Below are positions 39,194-48,683 of a DNA stretch of 64,000 nucleotides, one piece after another (position 1 is the stretch's first letter; each line of letters opens with the position of its first letter). The DNA is taken from NCBI GenBank assembly GCA_964551015.1, contig CAZKBP010000017.1:56036-120035 (forward strand), given 5' to 3'. The stretch comes from CAZKBP01 sp964551015 (GTDB lineage: Bacteria; Bacteroidota; Bacteroidia; Cytophagales; Microscillaceae). A program made the translations under genes and the position numbers. The notes under the pieces are model-generated. The model saw nothing but the letters and a program-made list of their open reading frames with translations. It was not told the DNA's origin and searched no databases.

Positions 39194-39207
39194 AGACAGA
39201 CTGGTCT
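39194..39207. promoter_or_regulatory. TetR-family operator upstream of the regulator gene
   Basis: AGACAGACTGGTCT has AGAC/GTCT half-sites and matches the SDR-proximal site in 13 of 14 positions when that one is read on the other strand. It lies 32 bp upstream of GTG 39162. Confidence 0.7.
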
Positions 39208-39297
39208 TTTTAATTGCACGCAATGGTTCGCATATCCGATCTGTCCTCTTCCTCCAAGGTACTACCACCAGAAAGTAGAAAATTAGCTTAATTTTCC

Positions 39298-39465
39298 TTG
39301 ACTTTCAAAAAAGCACGAAATGAAAAAAGCAAGTTTCCTCAATCCCAACGCATGGCCATTTTAGCCCGGCACGATGCCAGTCAGCGTGTAGAGCAAATCT
39401 GCCAAGAGCAACAAATTAGTCCCGCCACTTTTAACAAATGGAAAAAGGCTCCCGAGATTTCTCAG
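39298..39465 (+). pseudogene. Remnant of an IS transposase HTH protein (OrfA-like)
   Basis: An open frame encodes 'SKFPQSQRMAILARHDASQRVEQICQEQQISPATFNKWKKA', an HTH_8-like segment as at the start of IS3-type OrfA proteins. Beyond it the frame runs antisense through the 3' end of the response regulator gene. No OrfB or terminal repeats are adjacent. Probably a decayed insertion remnant. Confidence 0.45.
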
Positions 39466-39495
39466 AATGAGGACAGGAGTAGACTCAAATATATT

Positions 39496-42042
39496 TTACT
39501 CTTCTACTATGTGTTTGCGCTTGATATTAAATTTTCGCATCTTAGACTCCAGGGTGGCGGGATGAATGGCTAATATTTCGGCGGCTCCTCCCGGCCCGCT
39601 TATCTTCCCTTTTGTAAACTGGAGGGTACGCATAATGAGATCAATCTCTGCTTGGCGATAAGTAGTTAGCTTCTCATCGGCGGTATGGTTTGCACTAATC
39701 GGGAATTTGGGAGGGATTTTATCAGAGGGTAGGTTGAATGATAGTTCTTCTTCTTCGGAAACAATCAGGGTTCGCTCTATGATGTGTTCCAGTTCACGGA
39801 CATTGCCGGGCCAGGCATAATTTAGGAGGGTACGAAAATTTTCCGGGCTTAGTTTTTTCTTTTTTTTACCGACTTTTTTGCTGAACTTATTTAAGAAATA
39901 TTCAGCTAAGGCCGGAATATCTTCGGGCCGGTCTCGGAGTGGCGGAACGGGCAGGGGGAATACATTCAGGCGATAATAAAGATCTCCTCGGAAATTTCCC
40001 CGTTTTACTTCTTGCAGTAAATTCCGGTTGGTCGCCGCTAAAATCCTTATATCGGTTTGGAGTACCTGATTAGAACCCAATCGTTCAAACTCCTTCTCCT
40101 GTAGTACTCGTAAAAGCTTAGCCTGGAGCTCGAGGGGCATCTCTCCGATTTCGTCCAAAAAAATAGTGCCTTGATGAGCAAGCTCAAATTTACCGATTCT
40201 ACGCTGGTGGGCTCCGGTGAAAGCCCCCTTTTCGTGCCCAAACAACTCGGACTCCATGAGCTGAGCTGGCACGGCGGCACAATTGAGCTTCACGAGGTTT
40301 TGCTTCTGACGAGGGCTACTTTCGTGGATAGCCCGGGCAATGAGTTCTTTACCCGTACCGGTTTCGCCCGTTATCAAGACGGAGGTATCCGTAGGAGCTA
40401 CCAAACGCACCAACCTGATTACTTCTTGCATAGGAGTACTATGCCCGACAATATTTTGAAAATTATGATTGGCCCTCAGTTCATCGGTTAAATTAGCATT
40501 CTCCTGTTTGATTCGTTCATTCAATCTTAGAATTTGGCGGTAATTAATTTGTTTTTCAAGGGCTAAGGCGAGCGAAGGTTGAAAACGTTGCCAACGGTTT
40601 TCGTGCTCTTCTTCGTAGATACCATCCCCTCGGTGAAAGAAGCAAATAAAAGCACCTGATGCCTCTCCCAGAGGGAGAGCCACTTGTAAAAAACTATTGA
40701 AATGGAAGGATCGCTGAAGAGCCTGTAAAAGTGGATTCTTATCAAGGGCTTTCCTCAATTCTTCGTTTTGATATCTGATTGAGTCGTAATTTTTCACGGG
40801 GAGGGGGAGTAATGATAGGTGCTTGGCATTCAGGTCGAGCCACTCGCCGAGTTCGATCCGCCTATACTCTCCGAAACTAATGGCCTCAAACCAATAATGC
40901 ATTTCGGAAGAACCTTCGCCGGGAAGAACAAAAGAAATCAAATGAAAGGGAAAATACTCAGATAAGACTTGGCTTAGTTTTAAGAGCTTTTGTTCTAATT
41001 CTTCTCCTTGATTGAGCGCATGGATTAGGGTAAATTTGAATGCTTCTTCTTGCTCTTGTTTACGAATTTCTTCTCTCGCCAAGACGTTACTCACGGCCAC
41101 CGCCAAGAGGTCAGCAATGGCTTTAAACAGGGGTAAGTGACTTTGCGAGTAGGTGTTTTCTTGATGTGCCTCGAGGAGAATGGCTCCGATGCTTGTATTG
41201 CCTACCCTAAGTGGGGTAAACATCAGCTCTCGGCAGTTTGTCCGCTTCAAAGCGGATAGATAAGGATTAGCCGGAAATTTTTTCAAGCAATGATCAACGG
41301 CTCGGATATCGGTATGATTAAGCGTATAGATCACGAATGAATCCGGAGGAAGATGAGCTTCTCTGTTTGTAGCTCGGTGTTTTCGTTTGCGAGATGCTTG
41401 CGGAAAATCTTCACTTCCAGCCAAGTTTACCCACCTTTTTTGGTTATTATCAAAGACCACTAAGGTGACCTCCCCGAAGGGTATAATGGGTTGAATTCTC
41501 TCAAAGATAACTTTCAGCAATTGGCCGCGATCTTGAATGCGAGCCACGGCTTCACTAATTTGTAGCAAGGTTTCTTTAAACTCTTTCTCTTCTTCCAGCT
41601 TCTGAGCCAATCTAAGCGTATCATCGTAAGCCAAACGATAATAGGCAATTTCCAGAGATGCTTTGAGTTCTCTCTTTCGGGTAGGTTTTAACAGATAGGC
41701 CAAAGGACGGGCTTGCTTGGCTTGCTCGATGGTGTAATCATCTTCGTGAGCAGTAATGAAAATACTAGGAAGCTCGTATCGGTCTAAGAGTTGGAACGCC
41801 AAATCTATTCCCGAGGTTTCTCCATTCAGGTTAATATCTACTAATGCTATATCGAAAGGGCGATGGCTCACGAGATGGAGCGCTTCTTCGGCTGATCTGG
41901 CCATAGCGACGTGCCGATAACCTACATCGTTTAATTGTTCTAGTAATTCTTCCTGAAAAAAATATTCATCTTCTACCATAAGTAGATGAAGGTCTCTTCG
42001 TTTTGGCAAAATCGGTACTCTACTTTTGGGGTTTTTAGGCAT
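39496..42042 (-). CDS. Sigma-54-dependent response regulator (REC-GAF-AAA-HTH)
   Basis: 848 residues. The receiver domain has phospho-acceptor Asp69 in 'ALVDINLNG' and Lys in 'YLLKPT'. Two GAF-like regions follow (~150-500). The AAA+ domain has Walker A 'GETGTGKE' (Lys565), the sigma-54 contact loop 'GAFTGA' and Walker B 'TIFLDEIGEM'. The C terminus is a Fis-type HTH ('AEILAIHPATLESKMRKFNIKR'). It resembles NtrC-type activators with an added GAF region that could sense a small molecule. Its ATG overlaps the stop of the sensor kinase by 8 bp, so the two are a coupled two-component system. Target promoters are not apparent in the window. Confidence 0.9.
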   Translation of the reverse strand: MPKNPKSRVPILPKRRDLHLLMVEDEYFFQEELLEQLNDVGYRHVAMARSAEEALHLVSHRPFDIALVDINLNGETSGIDLAFQLLDRYELPSIFITAHEDDYTIEQAKQARPLAYLLKPTRKRELKASLEIAYYRLAYDDTLRLAQKLEEEKEFKETLLQISEAVARIQDRGQLLKVIFERIQPIIPFGEVTLVVFDNNQKRWVNLAGSEDFPQASRKRKHRATNREAHLPPDSFVIYTLNHTDIRAVDHCLKKFPANPYLSALKRTNCRELMFTPLRVGNTSIGAILLEAHQENTYSQSHLPLFKAIADLLAVAVSNVLAREEIRKQEQEEAFKFTLIHALNQGEELEQKLLKLSQVLSEYFPFHLISFVLPGEGSSEMHYWFEAISFGEYRRIELGEWLDLNAKHLSLLPLPVKNYDSIRYQNEELRKALDKNPLLQALQRSFHFNSFLQVALPLGEASGAFICFFHRGDGIYEEEHENRWQRFQPSLALALEKQINYRQILRLNERIKQENANLTDELRANHNFQNIVGHSTPMQEVIRLVRLVAPTDTSVLITGETGTGKELIARAIHESSPRQKQNLVKLNCAAVPAQLMESELFGHEKGAFTGAHQRRIGKFELAHQGTIFLDEIGEMPLELQAKLLRVLQEKEFERLGSNQVLQTDIRILAATNRNLLQEVKRGNFRGDLYYRLNVFPLPVPPLRDRPEDIPALAEYFLNKFSKKVGKKKKKLSPENFRTLLNYAWPGNVRELEHIIERTLIVSEEEELSFNLPSDKIPPKFPISANHTADEKLTTYRQAEIDLIMRTLQFTKGKISGPGGAAEILAIHPATLESKMRKFNIKRKHIVEE

Positions 42043-43963
42043 AAGTGTTGGTTGGTTTATAATGGGGGGGCGCTTTATCTAGAAGCAAGGATATTCTGAC
42101 TATTGTGCCCTGATTATTTTCTAGCTGTATACTTGCGTTCAATTGTTTAGCCAGGCCATTCATTAAGCTTATTCCCATATTTTTCTGGGAAGTGGAGGTA
42201 TGATTTTCGAGGAGTAGTCCTTTTCCGTTATCGTTTATCTCAACTACCAGGCGGTTTGCGTTTTTGAGAACCTTGATCAAAATACATCCCTTCTTTTCTC
42301 GGGGGAAAGCGTGCTTGATGGCATTAGTGAGTGCCTCATTAATGATAAGCCCGAGGGGCACGGCCTGGTTTACCTCCAGGTGGATATCTTCTAATTGGGC
42401 ATTCACTTGGATATTCGCTCCCCGATCTTTCAAAACGTTTCGGAAATAATCAAGCAAGTCGAGCAAAAAACCTTTCAGAGAAATACTAGAGGATAATTGA
42501 GGGGAAACGTAAAGCTGGCGGTGTATGAGCGCAATCGCCTCCACTTGATGTTGGCTTTCCTGAAAGGCAAGTTTGGCCTCATCGTCTTGAATGGCACGCA
42601 TTTGGGTTTTGAGCAAGCGCTCAATGGTAAATAAATTATTTTTAGTGCGATGGTGCATTTCTCGCATGAGCCATTCTTTCTCTTCCAAAGCTTGTTGAAT
42701 CTGTTGATGTTGTTTTGCGATTTGCTCATGTTGTTCTTTCATAGCGCGATTAGCTCTTTTGGCGAGGCGGCTACGATTGTACCAAAGCCCAGCCGAGAGT
42801 AGAGAGAATAGTAAGGCAATAACACCTCCGGTAATCCAGGCCCGTTGTCGGTCATTTCGCACTAATTGCAGTTCGTTTGTTCGGCGAAGGTGATCGATTT
42901 CCTGCTGCTTCCTGATGGTTTGAAATTGAGCTTCCAGGCGAGCGATTTGCCTTCCTTTCTCCTCGTTTGTGTAATCAATATGGAGTTGATGGTATCTTTG
43001 ATGATAATGAAAAGCGGAATCGTAGCGCCGTTGTTCGCCATAGAATTCAGCAAGCAATAGAGCAATGGCTCTTTCCAAAGAATGGGCTTCTAAATGGGGC
43101 ATCATTCTTCGCACGGTATTTATATAAAAAAGCGTGCTATCCGGGTTACCTAGCTTCCAGTGCGCTTCGGCTAAACTTACCAAATAATGGGCTTGTCTTC
43201 TTGGGTCGTGTTTTATCCGCGGATGTTTTTTGAGGCTTTCCTGAATAGCGATTGCCTTATGAAAATAAGGAATACTTTCTCCGAACTTTCCCTCTTGGGC
43301 TTTCAAGATCCCAATATTATTGTAAAGGCTCGCTTGTTCATCAGGTTGGTCGGCCTCCTCTATCAAGGGCAGTGCTTTCTGGTAATAATACCATACCGAG
43401 TCGTATTGCTGCTGATCACTATATACGATTCCGGTATTCACTAATACGCGATATTGAATCTTGAACCGCTTTTTTTCGGGGATTGCTTGGCTCATTTCGT
43501 ATGCTTCCCGAAAATAAACCAAAGCTTTGTCGTACATTTCTTGAGCCAAGAAAATATTTCCTAATACCAGATGGGTACTAGCCACCCAATACTGATTTTT
43601 ATCTTGTAAGAATGTTTGTTTAGCCTTCCAGGCGTATTTAGCCGAAGAATCGTAAATTTCAGCGTGCACATACGCGATGGATATCGTAAAATAAGTGCGT
43701 CCGATCAGGTATAAGTCGCCTTGTTTTTTAGCAAAATAGAGGGATTTTTTTGCTTGATGAAGAGCCGAATCTAAATGAAGAGGCGCAAAATGATTACTTA
43801 AGTTACGGTGCAAAACGGCCTTTGCCGAATCGCTATTGGCATCTTTTAGCTCTTTGCGGAGCTTCACAATCTGAGAGGAGTTCTGGCTGTGAACAAAGGA
43901 GACTTGAAAGAGCAAGAGAAAGATCAACAAAATAAAGCGATATGATTTTTGATTGACCGGCAT
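42035..43963 (-). CDS. TPR-containing sensor histidine kinase (HWE/LytS-like)
   Basis: ATG 43963 ('MPVNQKSYRFILLIFLLLFQVSFVHSQ', signal peptide) is preferred over ATG 43996; 642 residues. Tetratricopeptide repeats occupy ~40-340 ('YFTISIAYVHAEIYDSSAKYAWKAKQ', 'YNNIGILKAQEGKFGESIPYFHKAIAI'). One membrane segment follows ('WITGGVIALLFSLLSAGLWY'), then a coiled coil and the phospho-acceptor motif 'MREMHHRTKNNLFTIERLL' (His437/His438), as in HisKA_2 kinases. A HATPase domain closes the protein ('NEALTNAIKHAFPREKKG', 'DNGKGL'). The TPR part is periplasmic. It is coupled to the sigma-54 regulator by an 8-bp overlap. Confidence 0.9.
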   Translation of the reverse strand: MPVNQKSYRFILLIFLLLFQVSFVHSQNSSQIVKLRKELKDANSDSAKAVLHRNLSNHFAPLHLDSALHQAKKSLYFAKKQGDLYLIGRTYFTISIAYVHAEIYDSSAKYAWKAKQTFLQDKNQYWVASTHLVLGNIFLAQEMYDKALVYFREAYEMSQAIPEKKRFKIQYRVLVNTGIVYSDQQQYDSVWYYYQKALPLIEEADQPDEQASLYNNIGILKAQEGKFGESIPYFHKAIAIQESLKKHPRIKHDPRRQAHYLVSLAEAHWKLGNPDSTLFYINTVRRMMPHLEAHSLERAIALLLAEFYGEQRRYDSAFHYHQRYHQLHIDYTNEEKGRQIARLEAQFQTIRKQQEIDHLRRTNELQLVRNDRQRAWITGGVIALLFSLLSAGLWYNRSRLAKRANRAMKEQHEQIAKQHQQIQQALEEKEWLMREMHHRTKNNLFTIERLLKTQMRAIQDDEAKLAFQESQHQVEAIALIHRQLYVSPQLSSSISLKGFLLDLLDYFRNVLKDRGANIQVNAQLEDIHLEVNQAVPLGLIINEALTNAIKHAFPREKKGCILIKVLKNANRLVVEINDNGKGLLLENHTSTSQKNMGISLMNGLAKQLNASIQLENNQGTIVRISLLLDKAPPHYKPTNTYA

Positions 43964-44454
43964 GAGTAAGCATTTTTTAGGTGAGTGAATAGACATAAGC
44001 CGTCTTGCCTACAATCCTAAGCAAATAAAATGCAGGCAAAATAAGCGGGTTTTTATAAATCTCGTTCATGTACTTAAACCTTTCTCAAAGGTTGGGTTGG
44101 GAGAGGACTTCCCATACTGAAATGTAGAAATCAGGCTCTTATCATCAAGCTCAGGACATACTTCCTGATGACTCGAACCATGCAATCTTTTGATCAGTCA
44201 TCTCATTTGCTATGATAAAAACTGAAATTGAAAAATATTTTAGCTTAGAAACCTTATATTTCAGGACTTGCAAAATAAGAATTCCTGATATATAATGAAA
44301 ATATGCCCGACTTTTATTTTTTCTACTAAGGGATACGCATCGGCAAAAAATCTGGTTATCAGCTAGATTACATTATAAAAATTATTTTCTCTCCAAAGGA
44401 GCACCTCTTTTGATTAGGTAGTAGCGATAAATTTGATAACCTATTTTTTGTATT
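43964..44454. other. Divergent intergenic region between kinase and AraC-type regulator
   Basis: About 490 bp, AT-rich toward the right. It must hold promoters for both directions, but I cannot place a confident -7/-33 pair. No ORF or repeat is recognised. Confidence 0.4.
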
Positions 44455-45282
44455 ATGATGTCATCTCCTACTTCCGATCATTACTATTTTTTCTCCGAAG
44501 ATGAGTGCGAGCAAGCAGTTGAAATCTGCTCCACGGGCTATTCCTTTAAAAGGCTACCGAGTGACTACCAGAGATATTACTTTTTCATTTTCTTAAAAGA
44601 AACAACAGGAGAGGTAGAGCGGATTATTCGGACTCCGAAACGTTTGTTCAGGGATAAAGTAAAAAATACTTTTCTTTCGGAGAAACATTCCGTATTGTTC
44701 ACCGAACAAAAAATTAGCTTGCTGCATTCTGCTTTTCTTCCCCTTGACAAGTTTGAGGCCTACTCTCATCTCAATGATTCCTTAGGTCGTTCTCTTATAA
44801 GTCAACTCCGGGTACTCCTTTCCAATCAAAGAGTAGTGGAGGAAACTATCTCTTACTTCCACTCACTGATGGGTACCCTACTCGAGCATTTACTGTTTCT
44901 TGAAGAACTCCATCAAGAGAACAGGTGGGGGATACCGTGTAAAATCACCCCTCGGCAGTTGGATAAAATAAAGAACTATGTACAAACTCATTTAGACGAA
45001 AAAATCAACATACCGATACTCTACCGGCTGTGTGGATTGAGCGAAGGATATTTTTACGTGGCTTTCAAACAGGCCACCGGTCTTACTCCCCATCAGTACA
45101 TTACCTCGGTTAGGATGAAAGAGGCTAAACGCTTGTTGCTACAAAGCAAGCAGTCTATTATCCAGACTGGGATGGCGGTTGGCTATGAAAACCCTGCCCA
45201 TTTTTGCCAAGTTTTTAAAAAAGAAGCGGGAGTTTCTCCTCGAAAATTTCGTAAAAAATACCGCAACACCTCTTCTTCCTGA
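44455..45282 (+). CDS. AraC-family transcriptional regulator
   Basis: 275 residues. The C-terminal ~100 residues are a double HTH ('NIPILYRLCGLSEGYFYVAFKQATGLTPHQYITSVRMKEAKRLLLQS', then 'QTGMAVGYENPAHFCQVFKKEAGVSPRKFRKKYR'). The N-terminal ~170 residues, rich in aromatics ('FFIFLKETTGEVERIIRTPKRLF'), form an unassigned sensing domain. It lies 120 bp upstream of, and parallel to, the hydrolase/dehalogenase/amidase genes and is the likely activator of that cluster (inference from position). Confidence 0.85.
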   Translation: MMSSPTSDHYYFFSEDECEQAVEICSTGYSFKRLPSDYQRYYFFIFLKETTGEVERIIRTPKRLFRDKVKNTFLSEKHSVLFTEQKISLLHSAFLPLDKFEAYSHLNDSLGRSLISQLRVLLSNQRVVEETISYFHSLMGTLLEHLLFLEELHQENRWGIPCKITPRQLDKIKNYVQTHLDEKINIPILYRLCGLSEGYFYVAFKQATGLTPHQYITSVRMKEAKRLLLQSKQSIIQTGMAVGYENPAHFCQVFKKEAGVSPRKFRKKYRNTSSS

Positions 45283-45401
45283 GAAAAAATGAAATCCGAT
45301 AGAATTTCTGAAGTTTTTCGGCAAGCCTTTCTTCATCTTTGATCCATAAGGTAAGGGCAGCACCCTTCCGCAACACTTTTTCACCATTTAATATCAAGTA
45401 T

Positions 45402-46385
45402 ATGAAAAACACACTTAGAATTGTAACTATGGCCGGGTTGTGCCTAATTAGCCTCGCAGGCCAATGTCAGAATGACCTCAATAGTGCCAGTATACCTCAC
45501 GGGGTTTCTCCGGGAACTAATAACCAGACTATTTCCGAAAAATATCCCACCGCCGAAACCGCTAAAACCCAATTCGTTGAAGCTAATAACACGCAATATG
45601 CGTACCGCCGGATTGGAAAAAAGAGCGACGTACCTTTACTCATGCTCCAACGCTTCCGGGGCACGATGGATGATTGGGATCCGGCCTTCATTAACGCGCT
45701 TGGAAAAGAACGAACCGTCTTAGTATTTAATAACGCTGGGGTGGCAAGCTCCGATGGCGAGGTACCGACTACGATCAGGGGAATGGCTGAGCACGCGGCT
45801 GAATTTACCCGGGCTCTGGGCTACAAGCAGGTAGATGTAGCCGGTTGGTCAATGGGGGGCTTTGTGGCCCAGGTAATGACCATTGAACACCCCGAACTGG
45901 TTCGTAAATTGGTTTTAGTCGGAACCGGCCCAGGAGGCGGTCCCGACACACCCGCCCCTACCGAAGGAGTATTTGACACGGCTACCCACGCTTCTTACTC
46001 TGATGAAGACCATCAGTACCTGTTTTTTAGCCAATCAAACGAAGGGCGAGAGGCAGTTCGAGCTTCCCTACATCGTATAAAAGCCAGTCGGGATGGAAAG
46101 CTCGAGAAGCCTACTACTTCGGAGGTCATGCAGCGGCAGGCTCAGGCCATTGATGCATTTTGGAAGGGTGAAGGCAATTATTACGAAAAATTAAAGGCTG
46201 TAAAACAGGAGACTCTTATTTTAAATGGAGATCGTGATAAGTTTTTTAATGTAGCCGGTCAGTGGGTGCTTTACCGCGAGATCCCGGAGGCTCGGTTAGC
46301 CATTTATCCCATGGCGGGTCATGGGGCTCATCATCAGTTTCCCGACCAGGCCGGTGCGCTTATAAACCAGTTTTTAGACCAATAG
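45402..46385 (+). CDS. Exported alpha/beta hydrolase
   Basis: ATG 45402 ('MKNTLRIVTMAGLCLISLAGQCQ', signal peptide) is preferred over the upstream in-frame ATG 45339, whose extra residues look non-coding. 327 residues. The nucleophile elbow is G-W-S-M-G (Ser150), with a candidate acid in 'NGDRDKFFNV' and a candidate His in 'MAGHGAHHQFP'. The N-terminal 'YRRIGKKSDVPLLMLQRFRGTMDDWDPAF' matches the haloalkane dehalogenase/epoxide hydrolase/peroxidase-like branch; exact chemistry is not decidable. First enzyme of a four-gene cluster. Confidence 0.8.
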   Translation: MKNTLRIVTMAGLCLISLAGQCQNDLNSASIPHGVSPGTNNQTISEKYPTAETAKTQFVEANNTQYAYRRIGKKSDVPLLMLQRFRGTMDDWDPAFINALGKERTVLVFNNAGVASSDGEVPTTIRGMAEHAAEFTRALGYKQVDVAGWSMGGFVAQVMTIEHPELVRKLVLVGTGPGGGPDTPAPTEGVFDTATHASYSDEDHQYLFFSQSNEGREAVRASLHRIKASRDGKLEKPTTSEVMQRQAQAIDAFWKGEGNYYEKLKAVKQETLILNGDRDKFFNVAGQWVLYREIPEARLAIYPMAGHGAHHQFPDQAGALINQFLDQ

Positions 46386-46416
46386 ATCATGATTCCATCA
46401 CAAAAAAGGATAATTT

Positions 46417-47100
46417 ATGCTTGAGCAAACCAAAGCACTCGTTTTTGATGCCTACGGTACCTTATTGAATCTAGTTTCTATTGAAAAAATACTCCAACCG
46501 TACTTCGGGGAGAAAGCTCCCGAAATCGGAAGCTTATGGCGGGCTAAACAACTGGAATACACTTGGCTGAGGCAGATTATGGGTAGGTATTGCCCTTTTT
46601 CAGAAATTACCCAAGATGCGCTGCGCTATAGTTTAGAAAAGATGGGTATAAAGGATCGGAACACACTTTCAGCTACCTTAATTGGGGCTTATCAACGAGT
46701 AGAAGCCTTCGCCGAAGTAGAAGAAACCTTGAAACAACTGGGAGAGAAGTACTTGCTGGCAACGCTCTCCAACGCAGATCTCGATATGCTACTCCCCGCT
46801 TTGGCACACAACCACATCGACAGGTACTTTGATTATATTCTCAGCGCGGACTCTATCAAGCAGTTTAAACCCAGAGCGGAGGTTTATCAAATAGCCTTAG
46901 ATGCGCTTGGCCAACCCAGAGAAGTCATCACGTTTGTATCATCCAATGCTTGGGATATTGCCGGGGCTCACCATTTTGGCTTTCGTACTTGTTGGGTTAA
47001 TCGCTCGGGTGCCCCTTTGGATGACCTCGATGCGGAGGCCAATTCAATCATTGGCCATCTTGATGCCTTAGCCCCTAATAAACCTTTTATTGCAACTTAA
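46417..47100 (+). CDS. Haloacid dehalogenase, type II (HAD superfamily)
   Basis: 227 residues. Motif I is 'VFDAYGTLL' (nucleophile Asp11), where the 'FDAYGTL' form is typical of L-2-haloacid dehalogenases rather than phosphatases. Motif II Ser/Thr is in 'LATLSNAD', Lys in 'FKPRAEVYQIAL', and motif III in 'FVSSNAWDIAGAHHFGFRTCWVNR'. The expected reaction is hydrolytic removal of halogen from 2-haloalkanoates. It starts 31 bp after the hydrolase and 21 bp before the amidase gene, so one transcript is likely. Confidence 0.85.
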   Translation: MLEQTKALVFDAYGTLLNLVSIEKILQPYFGEKAPEIGSLWRAKQLEYTWLRQIMGRYCPFSEITQDALRYSLEKMGIKDRNTLSATLIGAYQRVEAFAEVEETLKQLGEKYLLATLSNADLDMLLPALAHNHIDRYFDYILSADSIKQFKPRAEVYQIALDALGQPREVITFVSSNAWDIAGAHHFGFRTCWVNRSGAPLDDLDAEANSIIGHLDALAPNKPFIAT

Positions 47101-47121
47101 ACCTTTAAATACAAACTTAAT

Positions 47122-48591
47122 ATGAACCAAGTAAGCACCCAAGAAATCACCTTTTGGCCTATGTATAAGCAAGCTCAGGCTATCAAAACCGGAGAGATTA
47201 GCAGTGAAGAGCTGGTAAATCTCTACCTAAAACGAATTGACAAACAGGAGGATTTAAATGCCGTTGTCGCCGTAGATCGTGAGGCCGCTCTCCAACAAGC
47301 CAGGAAGGCTGATGCCCTCCAACGCAAAGGGGCAACCTTGGGCTCACTACACGGAATTCCTCTTACGGTCAAAGATGCTTGGGAAACCCAAGGTTTAAGA
47401 ACTACGGCGGGTATCCCGAAACTAAGTGAATATATTCCGAAAAAAGATGCCCCCGTAATAGCGAACTTGCGGAAGGCCGGTGCGGTTATCTTAGGTAAAA
47501 CGAACATGCCTACCGGAAACCTTGATCTTCAGGCCGCTAATCCGGTCTATGGGATTACTCGTAACCCTTGGGATCGCAGCAAAACCTCGGGCGGTTCAGC
47601 CGGAGGAGCTGCCGTGGCCGTATCTGCCGGATTGAGTAGTATTGATTTTGCGAGTGAAATTGCCGGGTCTATCAGAATACCCGCCCACTATTGTGGAGTA
47701 TACGGGCACAAATCTTCCTTTGGTATTACTTATCTACGAGGACATATTCCCTACGGGCCCGGGGAAGGCTATCATTATAAACTAGATTTGGCTTTGGGAG
47801 GGCCGATATCTCGGGATGCCGAGGATTTAAAGATTGCTTTGTTGGCGGCCGCCGCACCTCAACCAGAAGACCAAGCAGCCTGGCATTTATCCCTTCCAGA
47901 AGCAAGAGCGAAAACCCTCAAAAGCTTTCGGGTAGCCGCCTGGTTAGATGATGCTTTCTGCCCTACGGGTAAAGATAGCAAAAAACTGCTGGAAGAAACG
48001 ATCACTGCCTTGGAAGAAGCCGGACTTGATGTGGAGAAAAACCCTCCGATTCCGGTTTCGTTACAGGAGATGAATCAGGTATTTGATAAGCTCTTATACA
48101 GTGCTTTTGCTAATTACTGGAGTGATGAGGAGTATCAAAATATGCGCGAAGCCGCTACTCAGGCACAGAATCAGGCCTTTAATTACGTATCTAAATGCAC
48201 CACGATCAATCATCGGGAGTGGTTAGAAGCTTCCATTAAACGATATGAATTTCATGCCCGGTGGGCTACGTTTTTTAATAAATATGATATTCTTCTGATG
48301 CCAGTTACGCCCTCATCAGCGCTTGCTGTACACGGCCCTGAGGAAAATTGGTTTGGCCCAAGCTTTACTCTCGATGGCCAGGAACGAGAATACTTGGATC
48401 AAATCAAATGGACGGGGCCTATTAATCTAATTAATATGCCTTCTACTACTATGCCAATTGGTTTGGATTCTAACAATATGCCCATTGGAATGCAAATCGT
48501 AGGGCCTTATCTTCATGATTTGACTACTATTGAGTTTGCCAGATTAACTAGTGAGATAACTGGAGGGTATATACAACCACCCCAACTATGA
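47122..48591 (+). CDS. Amidase-signature enzyme
   Basis: 489 residues with the amidase signature. The conserved Lys is in 'PLTVKDAWET'; the Gly/Ser-rich loop is 'GGSAGGAAVAVSAGLSSIDFASEIAGSIRIPAHYCGVYGHK', cited in parts: 'GGSAGG' with the cis-Ser and 'GSIRIPA' with the nucleophile Ser. The usual 'GSD' is 'ASE' here, a minor variant. Such enzymes hydrolyse C-N amide bonds; the substrate is unknown. Third enzyme of the cluster with the hydrolase and dehalogenase, which suggests breakdown of a halogenated or amide compound (inference). Confidence 0.85.
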   Translation: MNQVSTQEITFWPMYKQAQAIKTGEISSEELVNLYLKRIDKQEDLNAVVAVDREAALQQARKADALQRKGATLGSLHGIPLTVKDAWETQGLRTTAGIPKLSEYIPKKDAPVIANLRKAGAVILGKTNMPTGNLDLQAANPVYGITRNPWDRSKTSGGSAGGAAVAVSAGLSSIDFASEIAGSIRIPAHYCGVYGHKSSFGITYLRGHIPYGPGEGYHYKLDLALGGPISRDAEDLKIALLAAAAPQPEDQAAWHLSLPEARAKTLKSFRVAAWLDDAFCPTGKDSKKLLEETITALEEAGLDVEKNPPIPVSLQEMNQVFDKLLYSAFANYWSDEEYQNMREAATQAQNQAFNYVSKCTTINHREWLEASIKRYEFHARWATFFNKYDILLMPVTPSSALAVHGPEENWFGPSFTLDGQEREYLDQIKWTGPINLINMPSTTMPIGLDSNNMPIGMQIVGPYLHDLTTIEFARLTSEITGGYIQPPQL

Positions 48592-48683
48592 GACAGGATG
48601 CTTACTTAGTTTTCACTGCCCTACTCGGCGATGAAATTCGGATTAAAAAAGCCAAATAAAATAAGAATCAAAAAATTAGAGCA

